The notes under the pieces were generated by a model. The model had not been told where the DNA came from. It did not search any database and was given only the letters and a program-made list of their open reading frames with translations. A stretch of 64,000 nt of DNA from a virus: the IMG/VR virus record IMGVR_UViG_3300021170_000008, positions 1-64,000 of that record; one strand, written 5' to 3'. Shown here piece after piece: positions 16,168-22,485 of this stretch. Both the position numbers and the translations under genes were made by a program. Positions within the stretch are counted from its first letter, which is position 1. Each line of letters starts with the position of its first letter.

Positions 16168-16376
16168 ACAGCAACTACAGTATAGTAAAGCGCTACACCA
16201 GAAACGGGCGCGTGGTTTGGGATCTATTCGATCCAGACGGTCATCAAGTCCTCGAAATTGTCGCGCATGGCAAAGAACGAGCCGTTGGGGTTTACGACGC
16301 TGACGGGAACCAGCGTGTTTACATAGGGCCATCCTTGGAACAACTGGAACAACAGAAAAAAGAGGGACAAAAATGA
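16164..16376 (+). CDS. Hypothetical protein (70 aa)
   Basis: Short beta-rich protein (WDLFDPDGHQVLEIV) with a C-terminal Gln/Glu-rich helix. Coupled on both sides by ATGA overlaps. Confidence 0.45.
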   Translation: MNSNYSIVKRYTRNGRVVWDLFDPDGHQVLEIVAHGKERAVGVYDADGNQRVYIGPSLEQLEQQKKEGQK

Positions 16377-16486
16377 AACAGTGGCTCACACTGGCAGCTA
16401 TCGCGGGACTCACCGGCGCATCCTGGCCGTGGGTCCTGGGCTTCATCGGCATCGGCTTAGCACTACGGAGGTCGAATGCGAGCTAA
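16373..16486 (+). CDS. Membrane peptide (37 aa)
   Basis: Nearly all hydrophobic: LTLAAIAGLTGASWPWVLGF then IGIGLAL and a basic end. Probably one membrane span or a hairpin. Coupled by ATGA to the preceding gene. Confidence 0.4.
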   Translation: MKQWLTLAAIAGLTGASWPWVLGFIGIGLALRRSNAS

Positions 16487-16553
16487 ACGCAGACTGGCCG
16501 ATAGACTCCTGATTGCATTGATTCAAAAGAGGAAAGCGAGGAAACGAACATGA
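16476..16553 (+). CDS. Basic peptide (25 aa)
   Basis: Overlaps the preceding peptide in another frame and ends in the next gene's ATG. Highly basic amphipathic helix (RAKRRLADRLLIALIQKRKA). Real translation is plausible only because of the coupling pattern. Confidence 0.3.
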   Translation: MRAKRRLADRLLIALIQKRKARKRT

Positions 16554-16687
16554 ACTTAAACTACACATACGACGAGAAAACCGGCCTGTACGAGAATGAT
16601 CTACAGACAAAGCCGGAAGAGAAACCTGAAGATTGGCGCGAGCGCGAGAAAAACGCTGGCGATCCGTTTAGAAACTGGAGGCCATAA
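16550..16687 (+). CDS. Small acidic hypothetical protein (45 aa)
   Basis: Charged, with DEKTGLYEND and PEEKPEDWRERE. Preceded by a GGAAAG/GAGG-rich stretch; coupled to the peptide upstream. Unknown. Confidence 0.4.
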   Translation: MNLNYTYDEKTGLYENDLQTKPEEKPEDWREREKNAGDPFRNWRP

Positions 16688-16691
16688 AACT

Positions 16692-16907
16692 ATGCCTGAT
16701 AACGAATTACGATGTGAGTGCGATGTGGATTCCACGAAGAATCCCAACCCGCCTTCATGGTACCTGCCTGAAGAACGCAAGGCCATGAAGCACAAGCCCG
16801 GCAAATGCCCTGGAACCTACGAGCTAAAGCAGTATAGACGCAAGGGGAAAGTTGTAAACCTATGCTCTGCCTGCAACTTAACGTCGGATAAGGAAATAGC
16901 GCGGTGA
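16692..16907 (+). CDS. Small zinc-binding type protein (71 aa)
   Basis: Start at 16692 has GGAGG 12 nt upstream. Cys pattern CECDVD, CPGTYEL and CSAC suggests a zinc knuckle; PSWYLPEERKAMKHKPGKCPGT fits small phage proteins with PxWY motifs. Unknown function. Confidence 0.5.
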   Translation: MPDNELRCECDVDSTKNPNPPSWYLPEERKAMKHKPGKCPGTYELKQYRRKGKVVNLCSACNLTSDKEIAR

Positions 16908-16909
16908 GT

Positions 16910-17026
16910 CCCGCGCACTACGGAAGCAACAACACCCGCGCTGGATCGTATTAGACGATCAACTCAACGGCGTTCTAATGCCATTGCCCTGTCATGGCGG
17001 GAAAAGCACAGGGTCCGTAGTGCGGG
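16910..17026. ncRNA. Candidate structured RNA closed by a long inverted repeat
   Basis: CCCGCGCACTACGGA (16910-16924) pairs with TCCGTAGTGCGGG (17014-17026): 13 bp with a 2-nt bulge. Inside are GATCGT-ATTAG-ACGATC and CCCTGT...ACAGGG hairpins, which give a branched fold of about 117 nt. No open reading frame of interest covers it. Strand cannot be fixed; as read with the neighbours it would be plus. Confidence 0.45.
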
Positions 17027-17041
17027 CGATTTGCCCGGAAA

Positions 17042-17338
17042 GTGAAGATATGCTTAGTGAAAACATACATTGTACGAATACAAGTTAACGGCAAAACAGT
17101 CGGCGGCGCAGTCGCTATCGGCTCAGGATCACCCGATCAGGCAGCCGAAAGCGTCAAGGCCAAGTTCGACAAAGATAACGAATCAGAACACTTTGCCAAA
17201 CACGGCGATATCATCGACATCGAAGTGTTTGAAGCGCCACCTGAGTTAGTTCAGAAAGCCCTGCAAGGCCAGCTTACCGGCAAGGTGGGGGTAGATTCGA
17301 TTCAGATGCCGCAGCAAGGAAAGGTAGGAGTAGCCTAG
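17042..17338 (+). CDS. Hypothetical protein with GTG start (98 aa)
   Basis: Begins at GTG just after the structured region; a second in-frame GTG at 17057 is possible. Middle resembles a small alpha/beta domain (TYIVRIQVNGKTVGGAVAIG then AAESVKAKFDKD). The C-terminal 30 residues are Gln/Gly-rich. Confidence 0.45.
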   Translation: MKICLVKTYIVRIQVNGKTVGGAVAIGSGSPDQAAESVKAKFDKDNESEHFAKHGDIIDIEVFEAPPELVQKALQGQLTGKVGVDSIQMPQQGKVGVA

Positions 17339-17378
17339 AAACGAATAGGACGCTCCAGGAACGATTGAAAGGACAGTT

Positions 17379-17567
17379 ATGTCACTATGGACCCATTCGC
17401 TCTGCGAAGCGTGCTACGCGGCGCTAGAGCCAGGACGAGAACCAGCACGAATTGTCGATCCAGAAACCGAGAGGTGTTGCCGGTGTGGCGTCGAGCATTC
17501 AAGCGGGATCTACTATCGCGCGGACCCGAAAACGCTATTGTGCACTGGAAAGCATTTGACGGAGTGA
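17379..17567 (+). CDS. Zinc-ribbon protein (62 aa)
   Basis: CEAC near the N-terminus, then CCRCGVEHSSGIYYRADP. This CC.CG..t..GIY.R.dP layout is familiar from many small phage proteins of unknown function and predicts one zinc ribbon. Preceded by AAAGGACAGTT. Confidence 0.65.
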   Translation: MSLWTHSLCEACYAALEPGREPARIVDPETERCCRCGVEHSSGIYYRADPKTLLCTGKHLTE

Positions 17568-17819
17568 AGCTACACTACTTCGCAGTTGGGCCACTTCGTA
17601 ACGGAGGGCCTGCGTTTCTGCTCGCCACGTCGATACTTCTGCGGCCAGCAATGAATACTTCGATAGTGGTCTGGCTAGCTTCGCCCTGTACTGATATACA
17701 AATCGCTTACTACACCCGGCTATCTCGGAGATTTCCCTAACATTACTTCGGCCTTCCGAGATCAAGTATCGAACCGTGCGAGCTTTATAAGTATTTGTCA
17801 ATACTAGCAGTGTTCCCAA
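17535..17819 (-). CDS. Helix-turn-helix regulator on the opposite strand (up to 94 aa)
   Basis: Residues about 16-50 read TVRYLISEGRSNVREISEIAG then SKRFVYQYRAKL, a classic HTH; the C-terminal 40 residues form a coiled coil (EVAQLRSSVASLRQM). The gene opposes all its neighbours and is read from a promoter that lies back to back with the promoter of the following plus-strand genes. Starts are TTG only: 17819, or 17801 inside an AGTATT palindrome. A phage repressor or activator is a reasonable inference. Confidence 0.5.
   Translation of the reverse strand: MGTLLVLTNTYKARTVRYLISEGRSNVREISEIAGCSKRFVYQYRAKLARPLSKYSLLAAEVSTWRAETQALRYEVAQLRSSVASLRQMLSSAQ
17790..17805. promoter_or_regulatory. Dispersed palindrome at the start of the HTH gene
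   Basis: AGTATT-TGTC-AATACT, perfect 6-bp arms. On the minus strand it contains TTGACA. It overlaps the N-terminal codons of the opposing HTH gene. Confidence 0.6.
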
Positions 17820-17836
17820 GTAAGCGACGCATCATT

Positions 17837-17866
17837 AGCTTAGACCTTTTCGGTATGGCATGTCAA
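17837..17866 (-). promoter_or_regulatory. Promoter for the HTH gene
   Basis: Minus strand TTGACA (17866-17861), 18-bp spacer, TAAGCT (17842-17837); start point about 17830, ten bases from the TTG at 17819. Confidence 0.5.
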
Positions 17867-17876
17867 GTTAAAAACC

Positions 17877-17906
17877 TTGACTATCTGTTTCCGTCAAGCG
17901 TAAAAT
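17877..17906 (+). promoter_or_regulatory. Rightward promoter of the divergent pair
   Basis: TTGACT (17877-17882), 18-bp spacer, TAAAAT (17901-17906). The spacer contains GTCAAG, inverted relative to CTTGAC, and the two opposing -35 boxes are only 10 bp apart. Confidence 0.6.
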
Positions 17907-17930
17907 AGAAGAGGAACGAATAAACGAATT

Positions 17931-18197
17931 ATGACTATTTGGAAGTATGCGTTGGCCGTCAAAGATCGCCAGGATATCGACATGCCGAAAGGGGCTAAGA
18001 TTTTAGCTGTTCAGAATCAGAACGGCGGCGGGCAGCTATGGGCGCTAGTCAACCCGAAAGCCAAGAATGTCACGCGCACGTTTGCCACATTCGGCACAGG
18101 CCACGAATTGCCGAACAACCTACACGACGAATTTAAGTACGTCGGTACTTATTTAGCTAACCCGTTCGTCTGGCATGTTTTCGAGGTATTGCCATGA
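17931..18197 (+). CDS. Hypothetical protein (88 aa)
   Basis: Sequence WKYALAVKDRQDIDMPKGAKILAVQNQNG then TFATFGTGHELP matches a common phage hypothetical family with IWKYxL......V.MP.GA.IL.V......LWALVdP.....R.F...GTGH. The role is unknown. Preceded by two ACGAAT units. Confidence 0.65.
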   Translation: MTIWKYALAVKDRQDIDMPKGAKILAVQNQNGGGQLWALVNPKAKNVTRTFATFGTGHELPNNLHDEFKYVGTYLANPFVWHVFEVLP

Positions 18198-18436
18198 AAC
18201 TAACCTGCCAGTGCTGCGGATTCACGCAGTACTTTGACGACGGCGAAGTGGCGTTTCATGCCGGGTGGGATTGCCCGCCACACTTCACCGGCTACGTGTG
18301 CTGTAATCTATGCCCTGGATCGTTTGTAGTCCTGGGCATGACGGACAAACATAAAGCCGATCACGAACGCTGGAAACGCGACGGACGACCGGCTGAGTTT
18401 CAGATACCAATGGACGAAGAAGGGAAACGGATATGA
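18194..18436 (+). CDS. Zinc-ribbon protein (80 aa)
   Basis: N-terminal CQCCGF plus CCNLCPG 27 residues later form a zinc ribbon of the kind found in small phage proteins (L.C..CGF.......F..GWD.P..F....CC..CPG). Coupled by ATGA at both ends. Confidence 0.6.
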   Translation: MKLTCQCCGFTQYFDDGEVAFHAGWDCPPHFTGYVCCNLCPGSFVVLGMTDKHKADHERWKRDGRPAEFQIPMDEEGKRI

Positions 18437-18705
18437 GTTTATACCGAGAAGATTTAGATGCAAGCGGCTGTGCTACCCCCAACTGCGGGCATGATCACAG
18501 CGAGCTATTCTTTCATGGCAAATGCCACATGGACGCGCCAAGTATTGCTCGATACGTCAAAACCACTGGTACCGTCGAGATCGAATGCGCCGAATGCAAC
18601 CGGCCAATCGCCAGCGTGAAGGTCGCAAGCCATCGGCACTGCAACTGCGGAGCGGGCGAGAATGCACCGGCCAAGGCGCACGCCAGGGGATGTTTGGTGA
18701 ACTGA
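18433..18705 (+). CDS. Cysteine-rich zinc-binding protein (90 aa)
   Basis: CATPNCGHDHSELFFHGKCH, then CAECNRPIASV and HCNCG: three metal-binding segments. The family (C...CGH.H..L....CH...........Y....G.l.l.C..C.......) is common in phages, unknown function. Confidence 0.55.
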   Translation: MSLYREDLDASGCATPNCGHDHSELFFHGKCHMDAPSIARYVKTTGTVEIECAECNRPIASVKVASHRHCNCGAGENAPAKAHARGCLVN

Positions 18706-18718
18706 ATCGATTTAACGA

Positions 18719-18747
18719 TTGACACAATCTAAGTATTGAGCGATACT
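18719..18747 (+). promoter_or_regulatory. Promoter overlapped by an operator palindrome
   Basis: TTGACA (18719-18724), 17-bp spacer, GATACT (18742-18747). The palindrome AAGTATTGAGCGATACTT (18731-18748) covers the spacer and the -10 box, a direct indication that a protein bound there would block transcription. Confidence 0.7.
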
Positions 18748-18789
18748 TTCTGAGTACCGCAAAAGATAAACGAATAGGAGATAGGACGA

Positions 18790-19380
18790 ATGGGACAATA
18801 CCGGAAACCCGTAAACCTTGACAAACACGAGTTCATTTATCCTCACAAGCTAGGCACCGGCCTAAAGCTGTGGGAGCAACTCGCCAACGCACCCGGCACC
18901 GGCGCGGCGCTGATCGTTTTAACAGCGGCGCTACCCGAAACGCGCGGTGGTGGAGATTTTGATCTTGAGGAAAACTGGCATGGTCCAGAGCGCACATTCC
19001 CCGAGCACGACGTAACGCCGGGACCAATGCCAGAAGACTACGCGCCCATCGCCCAGCGCACCATTGGGCGCTGGGCGGGCGACCGCATCGCGCTAATCGG
19101 GGACTATGCCGAAGACGGAGACCTGGGCGACAGTCCGGTATTTCAAACGCCAAAGGGCAACGATCCGCTTAAACTGATTCCGGCCAGCAAGGTGTATGGA
19201 CTATGCACCGACGAACCAACGAATGAAGATCCAGAGCGACAAGCCGAGATCGAAGCATTGGGCGGGGCCTGGAAAGACATTACCGACGATGTCGCGCTGG
19301 TGATCGAGCACGAATTGAACGGCAAATTCGAAGGCGAAGGTTGGCGCAACTGGAAGCCGACAGAACGGAAACGCGCATGA
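18790..19380 (+). CDS. Conserved phage/actinobacterial-type hypothetical protein (196 aa)
   Basis: Starts MGQYRKPVNLDKHEFIYPHKLG.GLKL and has WAGDRIALIGDYAEDGD in the middle; this is a widespread protein family (MGQY..vVNLdk.E...P...G.G.KL......WAGD.I...GDY) of unknown function. GGAG is followed by an ACGAAT unit directly before the ATG. Under control of the promoter and operator at 18719-18748. Confidence 0.65.
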   Translation: MGQYRKPVNLDKHEFIYPHKLGTGLKLWEQLANAPGTGAALIVLTAALPETRGGGDFDLEENWHGPERTFPEHDVTPGPMPEDYAPIAQRTIGRWAGDRIALIGDYAEDGDLGDSPVFQTPKGNDPLKLIPASKVYGLCTDEPTNEDPERQAEIEALGGAWKDITDDVALVIEHELNGKFEGEGWRNWKPTERKRA

Positions 19381-19697
19381 GCCTAAAGTGCGATATCTGC
19401 TATGCGGAAACCCCCACATGGGATTATCCCGTCAAGTCCTTTCAGATGCCAGCGCTTAACTGGGTCAGTATTGAGAACTGGGCTGCTTGCGATACCTGCC
19501 ACGACTTGATCGAAGCAGACGACCGAATTGCCCTTAACCAGCGGTCCCTTGGGACGTTCATATTGCCGGATGGCTCGACGCCACCGGAGTGGGAGAGGCC
19601 GTTTTTGCTTGAAATCATCGAGCAGCTTAACGAAAAGTTCTACGCCAACCGCCTGGGGCCAGCAACACTGATTAGTCAGGAGGAACTTGCGAAGTGA
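19377..19697 (+). CDS. Zinc-ribbon hypothetical protein (106 aa)
   Basis: CDICYAETPTWDYP and, 28 residues later, CDTCHDLIEADD: a zinc ribbon followed by a helical tail. The pattern (C..C.....W.Y.........w.ACd.C..Li......L..R) is frequent in phages. Start overlaps the preceding TGA. Confidence 0.6.
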   Translation: MSLKCDICYAETPTWDYPVKSFQMPALNWVSIENWAACDTCHDLIEADDRIALNQRSLGTFILPDGSTPPEWERPFLLEIIEQLNEKFYANRLGPATLISQEELAK

Positions 19698-19969
19698 CAA
19701 TCGACGACATCAGGCTAGAACAGACATGCGATACCTGCCCTGAGCAGTACGATGCCTACGTGGGCGAACAACGAGTTGCCTACTTGCGGCTCAGGTGGGG
19801 CCACTTTCGAGTTGAAGTTCCATTTGACGGGAAGACCGTACTCAGCGAGCAGATCGGAGACGGCCCACGGGGCGCATTTGCCGACGAAGAGCGCGACGAA
19901 TGGCTTACAAAAGCCAAGCAGGCAATTCTGGACGAATTATGTACACCGAAAAGCAAATCGAACGGCTGA
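19694..19969 (+). CDS. Hypothetical protein (91 aa)
   Basis: GTG start overlapping the previous stop. CDTCPEQYDAYVG then VAYLRLRWGHFRVEVP matches a frequent small phage protein (E...G.PEQYDV..g...vgYlRLRhG.F.v..P). Unknown function. Confidence 0.6.
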   Translation: MTIDDIRLEQTCDTCPEQYDAYVGEQRVAYLRLRWGHFRVEVPFDGKTVLSEQIGDGPRGAFADEERDEWLTKAKQAILDELCTPKSKSNG

Positions 19970-20127
19970 CGCATTATCACAAGGCCGCGACGGTCTTTAA
20001 AGCCAAACGAATAATGGGGCCGGGCTATCTCTACATCCTGAAGTTTGACGACGGTAGAGAAGAGATCGTCCATTCGCAAAAACGAGCGCATGAGATCTAC
20101 AACATGCTCAAGACAAAGGGAGTGTAG
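19939..20127 (+). CDS. Small hypothetical protein (62 aa)
   Basis: Chosen start ATG at 19939 overlaps the preceding gene by 31 bases; the longer frame upstream is shadow. Helical N-terminus, then GPGYLYILKFDDGREEIV. Unknown. Confidence 0.45.
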   Translation: MYTEKQIERLTHYHKAATVFKAKRIMGPGYLYILKFDDGREEIVHSQKRAHEIYNMLKTKGV

Positions 20128-20619
20128 GTGACAACCGAGACACAAATTAACGAAGCCCGCCAGTATCTCGAAATGATCGAGAGCCTGCGGCAGAAACACG
20201 TAGCAGGCGAATTCCTGAGCCCCTACGCCTACATCTTGAAGAATGGCCGGGAGTGGGGGCCGCGTATATTCCCGGCAGGCGTTAAGAAAATGAAAGACAA
20301 AGCCTGCTTTCAAAACGCCTACAACCTTTCACAAAAGAAGGGCTACCGCTACGTCGAGGGGATGGCGACCAGTATCATCCCGTGTGACCATGCGTGGTGT
20401 GTAAACGACCAAGGCGAAGTGATCGATCCGACCTGGGGTAAGACGTTTTTGAGCGGCAAAGAGCGCGGGCCTGCCGATTACTTCGGTGTCGAGATCCCGG
20501 TTGAGAAGCTCCACAAGATCATGCTGCTTACACGAGTCTACGGCGTGTTCGGCAACTGGCAGCAGTGGGACGAAGTACTGAAGATTTTAAATGAAGAAAC
20601 GAAAACCAGGACGGCCTAA
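20128..20619 (+). CDS. Protein with transglutaminase/papain-like Cys-His-Asp pattern (163 aa)
   Basis: Residues about 57-105: DKACFQNAYNLSQKKGYRYVEG, then HAWCVNDQGEVIDPTWG. A Cys followed by N/A, a HAW and a downstream VIDPTW align with the catalytic Cys-His-Asp triad of transglutaminase-like or NlpC-like cysteine enzymes. The family is known in phages without a defined role. GTG start directly follows the previous stop. Confidence 0.55.
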   Translation: MTTETQINEARQYLEMIESLRQKHVAGEFLSPYAYILKNGREWGPRIFPAGVKKMKDKACFQNAYNLSQKKGYRYVEGMATSIIPCDHAWCVNDQGEVIDPTWGKTFLSGKERGPADYFGVEIPVEKLHKIMLLTRVYGVFGNWQQWDEVLKILNEETKTRTA

Positions 20620-20794
20620 GCACCCGCGCGTATCTCGGGCTGAGATCTTGGAGTACGTCAATACGAATATCGGCAGGTTGTACGTAGTCCGAGAACAGGT
20701 AGGCCAATTCGGAGGTTACGTGGAACCAACCTACAAGTCCATGCTTCAGCTTCGAGATCTTCTGACGACCGGCAAGCGATACCCAACAATTTGA
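20591..20794 (+). CDS. Small basic protein with AT-hook-like start (67 aa)
   Basis: N-terminus KKRKPGRPKHP resembles an AT hook. The remainder is a short helical domain (RAEILEYVNTNIGRLYVVR). Overlaps the end of the previous gene. A DNA-binding accessory role is possible. Confidence 0.45.
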   Translation: MKKRKPGRPKHPRVSRAEILEYVNTNIGRLYVVREQVGQFGGYVEPTYKSMLQLRDLLTTGKRYPTI

Positions 20795-20806
20795 AAGGAT
20801 AACCAG

Positions 20807-20998
20807 ATGGACGAATTGAGATTAGAGCAGCAGCAACCCGAAAAGTCGAAACACGAGTTCGGCAAGCGCAAGCTGAAAAAGATCGGCCAGCATATCGCGC
20901 AGATCCTCACAGGTAAACTCAGGGGAAAATGGATCGTCGAGAACGGAAAAGTTAAAACTGATCGACGGGCGCTGGCTAACTCCACGTCAACTCCTTGA
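20807..20998 (+). CDS. Small hypothetical protein, possibly frameshifted (63 aa)
   Basis: Basic and helical (KRKLKKIGQHIAQILTGKLRGK). Near its end, at the AAAA run about 20952, removal of one base would fuse the frame to LIDGRWLTPRQLLEEI and the CGTVCC protein that follows, which otherwise has no good start codon. Either separate genes or one gene with an indel. Confidence 0.4.
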   Translation: MDELRLEQQQPEKSKHEFGKRKLKKIGQHIAQILTGKLRGKWIVENGKVKTDRRALANSTSTP

Positions 20999-21047
20999 AG
21001 AGATCAAGGCACAGCTACGGCTACGACCGGAGCTTTACGACCAAGAG

Positions 21048-21347
21048 ATGATCGTAGACACAGCAAATAACGACTGTGGGACTGTGTGTTGCTTGGGTGG
21101 CTGGGCTGCTGTAATGACTACCGGCGGGCGAGTAATGCTGTCTAAGATAGCCGATTTCCTCACAAGCGGAGCGGACCCCGGTACTTGGCTGTTCTACGCA
21201 GAGTGGGGTAATCCATTTTCAACTCAATTGCTCACACAGAGAAAGGCGATAGAAAGAGAGTACCTTGCGGCTAGAACCGGCGCAGGCCGGGTCGAAGCGG
21301 CCTGCAAAGCCATCGACTTGTTCATCAAGGAACATGACCTGAAATGA
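21048..21347 (+). CDS. CGTVCC-family hypothetical protein (99 aa or longer)
   Basis: DCGTVCCLGGWAA corresponds to the CGT..C.AGWA signature of a widespread phage/bacterial hypothetical family; a second member lies at 59374-59877. Coding-like sequence (LLEEIKAQLRLRPELYDQE) extends upstream of the ATG without a start codon, so the true N-terminus may lie earlier behind a frameshift. Confidence 0.55.
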   Translation: MIVDTANNDCGTVCCLGGWAAVMTTGGRVMLSKIADFLTSGADPGTWLFYAEWGNPFSTQLLTQRKAIEREYLAARTGAGRVEAACKAIDLFIKEHDLK

Positions 21348-21445
21348 GCGACAAAACACTGACCTATATGAAAGATGGCGCTCTGGTAGTGCCATGGGAA
21401 ATAGAAAGAACGGGGGCAGATTATCAATCTGCTTACGCCAGATGA
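21344..21445 (+). CDS. Very small hypothetical frame (33 aa)
   Basis: ATGA-coupled to the preceding gene. It reads MSDKTLTYMKDGALVVPWE, then enters a G5 run (21412-21416) after which a different frame continues as a convincing phage protein. It may be a real peptide or the remnant of a shifted gene. Confidence 0.3.
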   Translation: MSDKTLTYMKDGALVVPWEIERTGADYQSAYAR

Positions 21446-21584
21446 GTACTCCAAGCTACCGCTAGGTACGGAAGTTACAAATATCTTCGGCGAAGTTAAA
21501 ACCAAGACAGAGCGTTCCAGCATACCGGGCGATCCAAATTACATTGACGAAGATACAAGGTACGGCAGGCTACGGGATACCAGC
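21405..21584 (+). pseudogene. Phage LTPDEY...LPLGTEV protein lacking a start codon
   Basis: The frame open from 21405 encodes LLTPDEYSKLPLGTEVTNIFGE then YIDEDTRYGRL, a well-known small phage protein type (L...E...LP.GT.l.SI.G.......d.ID.DTR.G). No start codon exists in frame. If the G5 run at 21412-21416 had one more base, an ATG at 21394 would open it (MGNRKNGGQ). Sequencing error or decay are both possible. Confidence 0.45.
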
Positions 21585-21916
21585 TTGAAGCTCTGGCTGG
21601 ACGATGTGCGCGAGCCCTGGAAACACGGGGCGCTGGGCTGGGAGTGGGCCAAGGCCGCCGACGAAGCTATAGCTCTGCTCAAGACCGGCAATGTCGAGAT
21701 CGCAAGCCTGGACCACGATCTAGCGCCAGAGCATTATCCCTGGAGCGGGGTCCCGATTGAGGAAGTCACCGGCACCGGCTACGATGTAGTCTGTTTCCTA
21801 GAGGCCAACCCGCACAATACTGGCCGCAGGACGGCGTCCGGTGTCATTCGATGAACCCGGTAGGCCGCAAGCGAATGGAGATCGTTGTAGAGAGACATTA
21901 CGGGAGATTGTTCTGA
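21585..21916 (+). pseudogene. Cyclic-phosphate-processing receiver (cREC) gene with a frameshift
   Basis: KLWLDDVREPW, WEWAKAADEAIALL, EIASLDHDL and GYDVVCFLE match the cREC receiver-like domain thought to act on cyclic phosphates in RNA repair settings. The expected end HSMNPVGRKRMEIVVE is present in another frame (about 21817-21913, stop 21914-21916). One base is missing near 21811-21816. Start is TTG at 21585, or the domain may be fused to the preceding frame. Confidence 0.6.
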
Positions 21917-21918
21917 AC

Positions 21919-22413
21919 GTGCTGGCACATATCGACGGGTTCATCCTGAACTGCTTTGAGCGCTTCAGCCACTTCATGCAGCGGACTTTCGGTACCAAGG
22001 CTGTGGACTGGGAGCGGTTCTGCTTGATGGCCTCTGCGGCCATAACGATGACTCGCGAATCCAAAATAGCCGGGCTAGCGCTCGCTATTTTTACGACGAT
22101 AATCACCATCCTTATGTTCACGTTGACGTACTTTAGGATACCGACGCCACCAGGAACGATGAACCCACGCAAGATCCGAAATCAATTCTCCAGGCCATTT
22201 TGTATACTTTTTTGCCTGACGTTCCTGTGGAACGATCTTAGAACCGGCAATCTATGGTACGAGTTATGGCGCTTTGCTGACTATTTTAGCGCCTGCGACG
22301 ACCTGCCGCCTGGGGAATCACAAGTACGAAAGTTCGTCAACAGCCTCAAGGCAGGCTTTAGACAGCCGGTGCCAGTAGGTGCATCTTTTCGCTTGACGAA
22401 AACATCGAAGTAG
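21919..22413 (+). CDS. Membrane protein (about 164 aa)
   Basis: GTG start at 21919 follows the cREC stop; the open frame further upstream overlaps cREC coding sequence and is probably not translated. One strong hydrophobic segment (LALAIFTTIITILMFTLTYF) and a second weaker one (FCILFCLTFLW). Unknown function. Confidence 0.45.
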   Translation: MLAHIDGFILNCFERFSHFMQRTFGTKAVDWERFCLMASAAITMTRESKIAGLALAIFTTIITILMFTLTYFRIPTPPGTMNPRKIRNQFSRPFCILFCLTFLWNDLRTGNLWYELWRFADYFSACDDLPPGESQVRKFVNSLKAGFRQPVPVGASFRLTKTSK

Positions 22414-22421
22414 TGTAGGCT
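22393..22421 (+). promoter_or_regulatory. Promoter for the AAA+ ATPase operon
   Basis: TTGACG (22393-22398, in CGCTTGACG context), 17-bp spacer, TAGGCT (22416-22421). A palindrome follows at once. Confidence 0.6.
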
Positions 22422-22422
22422 G

Positions 22423-22438
22423 AGTATTCGCCAATACT
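22423..22438. promoter_or_regulatory. Operator-like palindrome at the AAA+ promoter start point
   Basis: AGTATT-CGCC-AATACT, perfect arms, at +1 to +16 of the promoter at 22393. Confidence 0.6.
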
Positions 22439-22485
22439 TGATAGGATGCGTGGCAATTGGCCGCGCCAGATAGGGAGATAACAAC

